From Metellina segmentata (lineage: Eukaryota > Arthropoda > Arachnida > Araneae > Tetragnathidae): a stretch of 64,000 nt of DNA. Positions 46,599-55,870 of this stretch are shown piece after piece. The stretch spans positions 123,350,486 to 123,414,485 of the forward strand of contig OX375879.1 of assembly GCA_947359465.1 (NCBI GenBank), given 5' to 3'. The notes under the pieces are model-generated. The model ran no database searches and was not told where the DNA came from. It was given only the letters and a program-made list of their open reading frames with translations. Both the position numbers and the translations under genes were made by a program. Position 1 is the first letter of the stretch, and every line of letters begins with the position of its first letter.

Positions 46599-46730
46599 GC
46601 TGGTCTGACAGGTTTGACCTCGTCATCTGACAGTGGTTCAAAATAACGTGGTGTTGTCATGGGATCTTTCCTTTGAGTATTGATCACGGACCCCGCTGCG
46701 TTGCTCCAGTGCAATTACAATATCTATCTA
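46599..46730 (+). repeat. SINE 3' half
   Basis: 'gacctcgtcatctgacagtg' then 'ggttcaaaataacgtggtgt' to 'gttgctccagtgcaattaca'. Confidence 0.8.
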
Positions 46731-47321
46731 TTTCTTTCCAAAATGAAATCAAAATAAGGTACTTGAATTCCTTTTAAAAAAACTTGGTTTTTAAAACTTA
46801 ATGTGGATGATGCCGATGAACCGCGTTTATGGTCGTTAACCCATGGGCTGCGAGAATGTGAAAGTAAAACGCAGATGAGTTGGATTGATAGAACCCCAAA
46901 AAAAACGAATGCAGCTGCGGTATCGATTACGAGGCCATTAAACCCTGGGAGCTATCTTTGACATGAATCTGTCAACGAACTGAATCGAAAGTCCTCCCCA
47001 ACAGGTGAAGAATATAAAACGAAAGTTCATCACCAAGTCGCATATTAATGCGCACAAGTATTCACGTGCTATGCCAAGTTGATAAAAATAGACCACTTCT
47101 GGAGACAAAGATGGTGTCATCGAAATGCATACTCAAGAGATGCGTTCTACGAGATATTCGGACCGTCAAGGTATATAGTAAAAACCGGACAAAAGAAAAT
47201 TTTGTTCGATTTAAAAAAAAGAGAAGACAAAATTTTCAAACAGAATTATTCATGGGATACCAACCCAATAAAGATTTAAAAAAAATTTAACGCAACTTGT
47301 AAGATGACTAGATGTGGGCTT
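46731..47321. other. nothing recognised
   Basis: AT-rich; two overlapping lysine-rich frames (47048-47290) are not convincing. Confidence 0.3.
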
Positions 47322-47385
47322 GTCGACAATAGCCTTGATATTGATCCAGTGCGATGTTAATCAACTACTTACCTGCCTATCCGTG
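47322..47385 (+). repeat. SINE 3' scrap
   Basis: 'gtcgacaatagccttgat', then 'cagtgcgatgttaatcaact' and 'acttacctgcc'. Confidence 0.6.
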
Positions 47386-47570
47386 CCCCTATGGTGTGTA
47401 CATTTATTTGTGCGCATTTTCACGTGTATCTGAAAGTGTTTGAGTATATTTGCATGCATGTAGAATGTGCTTTTGTGTGTACATTGTTTGGGGTATGTAG
47501 TATATAAGTGTCTATGCTTGTTTAAGGACGTATTAGTTATACGCTTTCTAATATTTAGTACAGAGTAGAG
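47386..47570. other. TG/GT-biased spacer
   Basis: Many 'tgtgt' and 'gtgtat' words, no feature. Confidence 0.3.
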
Positions 47571-47846
47571 GGTGGGTAGTTGAATTAACGTTGCACTGGA
47601 GCAACACAGCGGACTATTGGCGATGGTCCGGTATCCTCCCCAAAGGGCGAAACCTGAGTACAATACTTCGGCAGTTTGTACAATGGTCAGAGGATTAGGA
47701 CAACACCTGCGCCGGAACCGAACACTCCGACATTCCTCACCACGCCAACGTGAAGACAGATTTTATGTGCACTATAGAACCCACTTACACGGCGGTTGGA
47801 TCGAATTTGCAACTTGAAACCCTCCGACTTCTTATCCTCTACTCTA
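47571..47846 (-). repeat. SINE, near full length
   Basis: It runs from 'ggtgggtagttgaattaacg' to 'cttatcctctactct'. The body is moderately diverged. Confidence 0.85.
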
Positions 47847-48402
47847 AGTGCGGACACAAGCAAATGTGTCCGATTTTTGTGTTTGAGTATCCCATATGAA
47901 AACCCGAGGCCGATCCCTTAGTGCTTCTGAACTCACAAGAACAGACCGAAGAAGCGAGTGCAAAAGAGGAACACCTTTTCTCCCAAACTAAAAGCATCTT
48001 ATAAAGCTGATACATCTTGATTAAGGATATCAAGGTTTATCAGCAAATACTTGAATAAAAATAGCGTTTCATTTGAGATGAGGAGAATCATTCTAAAAAC
48101 ATTATTGAAGTCTATAGAGGTAAAAACACTTGGTTCGGCTTTTAGCTCCCATATTTATCAACAACAAAATCTACTAAGAACGAGAACAGCCCAAACTTGA
48201 CTGTCCAAGGTCGTCTGATTCTAGAAAACCTTCTCAATTTGTTTCGACTCTAAGTTCCATTCGTTCCATTTGTTTCTGCGATTTCTATCATAATTAAAAC
48301 TTAATGCATTAGCAGCCATCTCAATTTTTAGAGATGGCTGGTATTTCATCTTGAAAAGTTTTGACTCGGTGTTTCATTTCTTATAGAGTTCGAAGACATT
48401 GA
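47847..48402. other. nothing recognised
   Basis: AT-rich spacer. A short inverted pair, agccatctc/gagatggct, occurs near 48313-48340. Confidence 0.3.
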
Positions 48403-48676
48403 TATGGTATCCCGGTTGGATTCACAACCGGAGGGTTGCAGGTTCGAATCCAGCCCAAGACCGTCGTGTATGCGGAGGCTGCTAAATCTGGCCTCCAGTG
48501 TCTTCAAGTAGGCGTGGAATTTTGAAGGGCTCCTCTCAGGCCGAAACCTATAAATCATGAGATCATTTCCACAGCCAGCCTACAATAGCTCGTCGTCTGA
48601 GCTTGTTCAAAATAACGTTCTTTCCTCTGGGGTGGACCCGTCGCCACTAGCCGTTGTGTCGCTGCAGAGCGATGTT
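48403..48676 (+). repeat. SINE with intact B box
   Basis: The head is shortened, but the B box 'ggttcgaatcc' at 48441-48451 is a perfect match to the pol III consensus. The body is present with a substituted stretch at 48540-48590. Confidence 0.85.
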
Positions 48677-49457
48677 ACTTCCGACACTTGCCCATAGCGA
48701 TGATCCTTGCCTCTTTTGTCCTTTCGACTGACCCCTTAGAAACAAGGTTCGAGTCTTGAGGTGAACTGGCGCTTTCGATAACGGTAAAATTCTCATCAAA
48801 CTGTTGAAAATATGTGACGACAGTTTAAGCTCCGGACAGATGAGTTACATAGGAATCTAATACATCAACCAGTTTAAACATAGATTGCACGCGGCGAACT
48901 TCGCAAACCTCCGAGAATACGCAAATCCCCGAAAGTGTCAGTCACAGAATATTTTTAACTCCATCCTTGTCAAAGCGTGTCATGCCATTGCTCTACAAAT
49001 ATAACATACTTTCTCGGTGACTCACTGCATATCCTACGTGATTAACTTCCGTAATTTATGCAGAACGGGAGCAAAAGTATGCTTCCAACACTCTGTGACG
49101 CTTGTGTTTAACATCTGTGCAAATAGCAATCGCTGGATATAGGGCTTCGATCATCGGAACGTGAGTGCGACGCAAGTGAAACTGTAAGGAAAGAGTGTAT
49201 AAAGACACTCGTAAAAGGAAATATTCTTACCATGCTAGCTCTACGCGGAAGCACCGACGTACGTGCAGTTAAAATAGGTTGTATTTAAAGGCGGTAACTC
49301 GAATGATTGAGAAGATGAGTCAAACATTTGAAGGAACAATCAAACCAATGTAAATATAAAGTCAAGGAACAAGGAGTTGCGGCTATATCTCGTCCATCCT
49401 GATCAGGGCCCCATTTGGATAATAACCAGGCTTCATCAAGATAGTGCCCATTCTTCT
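48677..49457. other. nothing recognised
   Basis: No open frame above 60 codons and no repeat I can name. Confidence 0.3.
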
Positions 49458-49998
49458 ACAGTTGCAAATAGTTTTCTCTCTTCTTTGTGGAGAGACGTTG
49501 CCCTATGCTGACCCCTTTTTCGATTTTCACACTCCGGTGTAAACGCTTTATCGGCAACACCAAGGGGGGAGCTCTCTTCTCACACCTCTGTAGAGAAGAG
49601 TGATCACCATTCACCAAGCCATTGTAATCGAATAGGTCACTCACAGACAGTTGGGCGGGAGATGGGGTCAAGGCAAGCGATGAGGGGGAAATGTCACAAA
49701 GAGTAAACAAAAGCGACCACGGGGTACCCAAGGGCAGAGGAGAGAGATGATTGTCAAGCAATACCGAAAGGGGACGAAATAGGGGAGCATTTTCATCCCA
49801 TATTTCGTCTCGGAGAAATGTCCCACAAAAATTTAAAACCTTTGATCATCACCGACTCCTGGTGGAAAACAAAATTAGAGTTGCAAATTCGCCAAATTTC
49901 CACCCCGACACGAGATCTTGAAGATAAAACGAGTGTCGTTTCTCGGAAGAGCTTCGACTTTTAGATAAGTTGCAACTCCCGGTGTAAACGAAGCTTTA
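49458..49998 (+). mobile_element. MITE family D, copy 3
   Basis: The left end is reduced to 'acagttgcaaatag'; the right end 'ggtgtaaacgaagcttta' is recognisable. The internal sequence tracks copy 1 ('gatggggtcaaggcaagcga', 'caataccgaaaggggac', 'aataggggagcattttcatc'). The 101-codon antisense frame is chance. Confidence 0.8.
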
Positions 49999-50130
49999 GG
50001 ATGACAAGATCACGATTGGGTCAGTTTTCTCGTAATAACGAGATCTGGATGAACGAGACATGTTCTTGTTAATTTAACCTCGTCTAGGCAGAGGAGGGTT
50101 AATCGATATCAAACGGTCATAAATCTTGGA
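49999..50130. repeat. family E fragment
   Basis: 'aacgagatctggatgaacga' and 'acctcgtctaggcagag' resemble family E words. Confidence 0.35.
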
Positions 50131-50262
50131 CATTTTCTACTTGGCTCCAATGGAGTGCCAATTCAGGTGCTGACCTCATCATCAATCGTGGTTCAAAATG
50201 ACATGCTGTTGTCCTGGAATCTTTCCCCTGGGGATTAATCCCAGGACAGATCTAGACAATAT
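50131..50262 (+). repeat. SINE body fragment
   Basis: 'ggctccaatggagtgccaat', then 'ggttcaaaatgacatgctgt' and 'ctggggattaatcccaggac'. Both ends are truncated. Confidence 0.8.
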
Positions 50263-50839
50263 TATGCAAGCGGCGTGTTATCTCAGCTGTAAGGTGCTCC
50301 CGCCGAGCCCGTTGACGCTCAGCATCGGATATCCGGATCTTCTTGGCTTCCCATCTCTCGATTTTTCTTCCTGTTAACGTTTCTATTTTCTGCGTTTCTT
50401 GTGTTTATTATGCATATATTTGGACATTTTGAAAATTTTGCGATATTTCCACACTTTGAAGTCCGATATGTAAACAAATACAAAATACTTAAGTTTTATT
50501 TCTGTCTCTAATAGTATAAGAGGAAGTGGTGTTTGTTTCTTGCACGCAAAGTCCTGATGAATCTATGGCACTTACAGTAATGGGATTTGGCACATAAGTA
50601 GTCCGAATTTTTTGCAGTTTTAGAGTCGCTGCGAATTTTAAAACTTAATCTAGAACATTTTAAAATGAATTAAATTAAATTTAATTATTATTATTTTCTT
50701 TGGAATGGCGACAGCATAAAAGATCTGATTCTAAATTTATTTTTTTCGTTTCGTTTTCCATTTTGCGTGGAGGAATGATTTTCCAGCAGACGATAAAAAA
50801 CAAAGTTTTAACTTCAGTTATGTAGTTCTTTTTTCTATC
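50263..50839. other. AT-rich flank of the foldback
   Basis: 50590-50840 may contain further degraded units of the tandem seen at 50840-51065. No gene. Confidence 0.3.
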
Positions 50840-51065
50840 TCCAAGATCGTTAAAGATACAGTAAAAATGTCAACGGATTTGAAATTGCTAAATAAAATTT
50901 TAAAATTGAATATCTTATAATTTTTTCGTAAGAGAAAGTGACGTCACGCCAATATTCGTGTTCGAAAAATAAAGAAATTACATTTTCTGCCCTCTTACGA
51001 TTTGAGCGAAAGAAAGCAAAGAAAATAAAAAACATTTTGGCTTGCTTTATTTAGTACTTTTTTGT
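50840..51065 (+). repeat. tandem partner of the foldback left arm
   Basis: 'agatcgttaaagatacagta' and 'gtcaacggatttgaaatt' repeat at 51074-51115, and 'gtgacgtcacgcc' recurs as 'gtgacgttatgcc'. The unit is about 226 bp and the two units are clearly diverged. Confidence 0.65.
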
Positions 51066-51406
51066 AAAATCGGGATCGTTAAAGATGGATTAAAAATTTC
51101 AACGGATTTAAAATCTGCGGAAAATTTTGACACCATAAGAAATCTTATACGTTTGATTTTCTTTTAATAAATAATTTTTCAAGCAAATATTTATATTTTT
51201 TCAAGAGATTGTGACGTTATGCCAAATTTCTAATTGGTTTACGACGCAAACCAACATCACGGGCAACTCCGTTAAGACTGTTATCCAATTTGCGAAGCCT
51301 ACCATAGTTCATAATATTCATAATTTATTTGTTTCATAAGTATTTGATACATGTTTGGTTAATTCATAATTTTATTTATTGTTATATATAATTCATATGA
51401 TTATAA

Positions 51407-51437
51407 ATAATTTGGTTTGCGAAGCAAACCAAATTAT
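51407..51437. repeat. 14-bp-arm palindrome
   Basis: Arms ataatttggtttgc/gcaaaccaaattat around a 3-base gaa. Related palindromes: 51236-51252 (ggtttacgacgcaaacc), about 51508-51520 (partial), and 51588-51608 (ttggtttgc/gcaaaccaa). Confidence 0.85.
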
Positions 51438-51760
51438 GAATATCATGAACAATGGTTTGCTGTTATGGGAATTCGTAGCCTATTGGAATGAATTCCCTAC
51501 GAATTTCGTTTGCTTCGCAAAAAAAATTATGAATATCATGTTTACTTCCCAAAATGTATAACAGCCATAACGGAGTTCCCTGTGGTGTTGGTTTGCTTTG
51601 CAAACCAAATAGGAATTCGGCGTGACGTAACGATCTCTTCTGAAAATATAAATATTTTATTGAAAAATTATTTATTAAAAGAAAATCAAACTTATAAGGT
51701 TTCTATCTGATGTTAAATTTTCCGGGAATTTTCAATCTATCTATGACTATCCCGATTTTA

Positions 51761-53172
51761 CACTCATTGCCATAAACATTTGCCCACCAAGAAATAATTG
51801 TGGGATCGTAACGAAACTTGGCATGAAGGTACATGTCGGCCAGATATGCAAATGATTAGAAATGCAGCGTGATTGCGCATTGTGTAATGACACTAGAGGG
51901 CATTGAACTTCGTTCTCCTTTTAGAATAAAACAGGTAAGCAGAGCTTGTTTGAGTGTACTTAATCTTTTGCAAAGGAAACGCTGAGGTAGACATGCCGTT
52001 ACGCCGCCATCGAAGACAATATGAGCAACTGTCAGAGTTCGAGAGGGGAAGAATCATCGGGATGGTGGAAGCTGGGTGGTCAGCTCGGCGAGTAACTCGT
52101 CAAGTAGGCCGTTTTGATTTTACTGTGAGGAGGTGTTGGGACCAGTGGACAGAAGAGACGTCATTTACACGGCGACGACCAGTCTCAGGACGCCCTCGAC
52201 AGATCAGTCGTCGAGAAGACCGTCACATCATACGAAACGTACTCGTAGAGCCAACTGCGTCATTGGCCGCTATCCAGACATAGGCAGCACCTTCACTACG
52301 GGACTCTGTGTCTTCCCGAACCATCGCAAGGCGCCTGGCTGAATGACATCTGTTATCGCGGCGCCCATTACGTGTGCTGCCAATGACACCCACCGACGCC
52401 TCCGTTTGGAGTGGTGTCGTGCACAACGGGATTGGACTGCAACGGAATGGAAACAGGTCGTCTTCAGCGACGAATCTAGATTCAATTTGAGCAGTGATGA
52501 CAACCGTGTTCGTATGTGGAGGCCCCGTGGTAAACGCCTTTATCCTGCCTTCGCTTTACAGCGACACACCGCTCCCACAGCTGGTGTGATGGTATGGTGT
52601 GCCATTGCTTACGATACACGGTCACCCCTAATATTGATCCATGGCACAATGACAGTCCAGCGGTACGTCCATGACATCCTTCAGCCACATGTGATGCCAC
52701 TCATGGCAGGGCTCCCAGGATCCATTTTTCAACAAGACAATGATCGGCCACACACAGCAAGGATGTCACAAGATTGTCTCCGCCACATTACCACCCTTCC
52801 CTGGCCTGCTCGATCCCCAAATTTGGCACCAATCGAGCCTATCTGGGATCATTTGGGACGGCAAGTTGGACACCCCACGAGTTTGGTCGAACTAGAGGAG
52901 CGTTTACAGCAACTGTGGAACGAGATGTCTAGTGAAATCATACGGAACTTGTATGCCTCAATGCCCGTTCGCATCGCATCGTGTATTCGCGCGAGACGGG
53001 GTCCAACCGAGTACTAAAACTTCCGTTCATTTGTACTTTTTTCTGAAATAATTGATCCTTTTTCTTTGATTTTCTAATCACTTACTTATGTCAAAGTAGT
53101 ACTTACATGTGTAATATTTCGTTTCATTTTGACGACTTTTTCGTGGTGCGCAAATTTTTATGGCAATGAGTG
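51761..53172 (+). mobile_element. Tc1-type transposon with TA duplication
   Basis: Length 1412 bp, flanked by TA (51759-51760, 53173-53174). The inverted ends start 'cactcattgccataaa' and agree over about 27 bp with two mismatches. It is inserted in the right arm of the foldback. Confidence 0.92.
51993..53017 (+). pseudogene. Tc1-type transposase, nearly complete but broken
   Basis: A start MPLRRHRRQYEQLSEFERG and helix-turn-helix are followed by GRPRQISRREDRHIIRN. An in-frame TAG at 52281-52283 and a TGA at 52344-52346 break the frame, and a one-base shift at about 52370-52400 moves the rest to another frame. The catalytic half is intact: FSDESRFNLSSDDNRVRMWR (first Asp), FQQDNDRPHTARM (second Asp), PWPARSPNLAPIEPIWDHLG (Glu), and it ends MPVRIASCIRARRGPTEY. 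I count 32 residues between the second Asp and the Glu; classical Tc1 has 34. This lineage is, to my recollection, extremely common in spider genomes, which is the basis of my guess at the host. The start at 52343 is not a real protein start. Confidence 0.92.
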
Positions 53173-53249
53173 TACGAAAAAAAGTAGTAAAAAATGCGAG
53201 CTAAAATGTTTTCTTTACATTCTTTCGCTCCAATCCTAAGCCGCGCATA

Positions 53250-53455
53250 AACGTGCAAGGACCGTACGTGACCCTTTGCGTTCTAGACACTTGACATACA
53301 CTAACCCATAAAAGACAGACAGACACACACAGTGAAGGCTTTACTGACACGGAAGATAGAGGAGGAATGCATCCGGCAGGAATTGAACCTGCACCGCCTA
53401 CATCTCGAAGGTTGCTAAGGACAGTGGGCATAGCCACTGAGCCCTAGGAGCATGT
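53250..53455 (-). repeat. third tRNA-derived SINE type
   Basis: On the minus strand: 'ggctcagtggctatgcc' (A-box region, about 53431-53447) and 'ggttcaattcctgcc' (B box, about 53374-53388). It is followed by a body not shared with the common SINE, including 'gtgtgtgtctgtctgtc'. It abuts the foldback end. There is no closing acceptor stem, so I do not call a tRNA gene. Confidence 0.6.
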
Positions 53456-53651
53456 ATATGGAGTCGCTGTTGTGATATCTCAGAAATGGAAGTCAAGTGG
53501 GCTTACGAATCGATGTTGCCGATTGACTATTGAAGCGCAGACTAGTTTCTTTCATCTTAAATCCCTTTCTATTTCGATGGATATTTTTCTACTTCTATTT
53601 CTCTACTACTAATTCTATTTTATTATAAGGACATTTTTCTACAGTAGTCCA
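53456..53651. other. nothing recognised
   Basis: Short spacer. Confidence 0.3.
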
Positions 53652-53762
53652 TACATTAGCTGACTGTGGTTGAAAATGATTGTGCTGTCCTCGGATCTTT
53701 TTCCCGTTGGAATTGATCCCGGGCCGTCTTCAATAGTACTTTGTGTTGTTCCAATACGACAC
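53652..53762 (+). repeat. SINE 3' part
   Basis: 'tgactgtggttgaaaatgat' to 'gttgttccaatacgacac'. It lies 25 bp from a copy in the opposite orientation. Confidence 0.8.
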
Positions 53763-53787
53763 TCTACTGCAGGACCATAAATCATGG

Positions 53788-54182
53788 TAAGTAGGTAGGT
53801 AGTTGAATTAACGTTGCACTGGAGCAACACAGTGGGCTATTGACGACGGTCCGGGATCTAACCCCCGAAGGCAGAAATCCGAAACCAAAGCCTCGTCATT
53901 TTTAACCACTGTCAGGTGACTTGGGCAACGCATACCATCCTTCAAACTTCCATACAACGCCAACAAATGCCCTCCCATTGGCGTTGCAACATACGGATGT
54001 ATTGTGTTGGTAATGTAACGTTACCCCAATACAACGTCAATTTAATACCTTCCACGCAATGCCAACGAGAGGACATTTTATGGCGCGACACATTGAACTT
54101 GCACCAGCCTTCACGTAGACGATGGTCTTTGGATGGATGGAGTTTCGAACTAGGAACCCTCCGGTTGCTAATCGCACCGCGT
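53788..54182 (-). repeat. SINE with a second, reversed SINE piece inside
   Basis: The minus-oriented copy starts 'gtaggtaggtagttgaatta'. At about 53966-54055 it is interrupted by an extra stretch that contains a plus-oriented SINE 3' end ('caatacaacgtcaatttaat', 'acc'), then resumes to the head 'aaccctccggttgctaatcg'. Confidence 0.8.
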
Positions 54183-55870
54183 TCCCCAACGTCACTTCCA
54201 TCTCCACGCGCTTCTTCTAACGTGTCTTCGCATCGGCCATTCTAGAAACACTCATCGATTTCTATGGGTCGCCGAAACCGCACCATCGTGTCAACATTGC
54301 CAACAACCTCTTTCCATCAGTCGCATTTCAACATCGTGTTCTGGTCTTGAATGGTTTTACCAATAATTTTTTAACACAACATCACCTATTTTATCTGATT
54401 TAGTGCATCACCCCCCCCCTCTCATCCGTCACTTTTTTATCGTTTTACATCATTCTGGATTTTCATGTACAACAAAAATATATTTTAATTGCGTTTCTTA
54501 AATAAACCTTTTAAGTTATGGCTTTGACAAATTGTTTTTTGCATTCCGTGTTTGCTTACTTGTGTGTTTTTAACTTTTTTAAATTATTTTTATTTTTCTG
54601 GTTGATTTTGAGTATTATTTAATCTTGTATTTGGCGCAGCTTGTTCACTATTGGACCAAATCAACCGCATCCCCGCCATTCCAGATTTAAAAAAAAAAAG
54701 AGCTTTCTTTTACTGTCCTGATACTAATCGATGGCGCTTTAACGACGATCACTCATGTCATGCTTAAGTGTTAAAGGTCAGGCGCACTTTCTTAATGGTC
54801 GTTTGGATCAGAGACCATTTCCGAAAGGAAGGAAACGAATCATTTGATGTACTGCTAACTTCTCTCGGCCACGAAACGAGTCTTGTTGCAGGAGACGTTG
54901 TTCTGCTTTCGAGAAATCACGACACATAAAGGGCAAAAAAAAATATCCATCGACAGATATGACCTCAATCGACTCATGTGCTCATTTGAAACTGCTATTG
55001 GGACATTTTTTAATAAACGGTTCATAAAGATTTTAAAATAAACGCACTACTCTAGGTACATTCAATCAATACAGTTTATTTTATTATATAGTTTTAAGAT
55101 AAAGTAAATATCTCTTCAACTAAAAACGAGTTCCGAGCAAAACCAAAAACTTCAATTTTATAGCTTTAACTTATATGTTTTTATAACAAACATCCATTTC
55201 ATAAATTCCATACTAGTTGAAGATCTGTTTGAGGAGATTCGTGAGACTGTTTGATTAATAATGGCAAGACCAGTAGGGATTGCAATCCGGCCGGATTGCT
55301 ACTTTCTTAATAAGTCTATCTAACCAGTATGTATTTTTCCAAAATCGGTTAAGTGAAAGTATGTAAAAAGGATATTATTCCAAATTGACGAACAAAACGT
55401 TTATTTTAGCCTTAGAGAATCAACTTTATTAATAATTATCCATAGGTAGGAAATCAGTTCCCAACAATTAATTGTAGTAACTATTAGTACTGCTAGTAGT
55501 AAGTATTAAACGAATTGATGATGATCAGTCTTTATAGTTTCCTGCCCAAAAAACATCAGCTTGTTTTATACGTAATACTTTTCTATTATTCTAAAATTAA
55601 GTAGTCTCTATCTCTAATGTCGTTGAGCAAATGACATATAAATTGTACCTAACCTTGCCTCATACTAACACAAAAATCTAATCTCTGGCAGTATTTTGTC
55701 AACATAACAAACAAGGAAACTCTTAATTTCTTTTTAATTGCTTAAATCGAAGTTATATAGTAATGAAAATCACTTTTGAGTTTGAAAGAACCATCTAAGG
55801 AAACAAATCATATTAATTGTGTCATCCCCCAACCTACTTCTCAATGAACTAATAACTAATAATGCCAATG
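54183..55870. other. nothing recognised
   Basis: AT-rich below 54.4 kb. 'gattgcaatccggccggatt' at 55278 is a small palindromic word related to 'ggatccgaacctaatccg' at 58197. No gene or named repeat. Confidence 0.3.

Larger units (their letters stand above)
50992..53241. mobile_element. foldback (long inverted repeat) element, split by Tc1
   Basis: The left arm is 50992-51293. The right arm is its reverse complement: 51559-51760, continuing after the Tc1 insert at 53173-53241. Matching pieces include 'gattttcttttaataaataa' against the reverse of 51655-51695, and 'tttctttcgctc' at the outer ends. Taking out the Tc1 leaves about 836 bp. No coding sequence. The loop and arms carry the palindromes listed separately. 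Confidence 0.85.

Noticed and set aside
52343..53017. 224-codon frame as an independent protein
   Set aside because: It is the catalytic half of the Tc1 transposase whose N-terminal half lies in another frame upstream.
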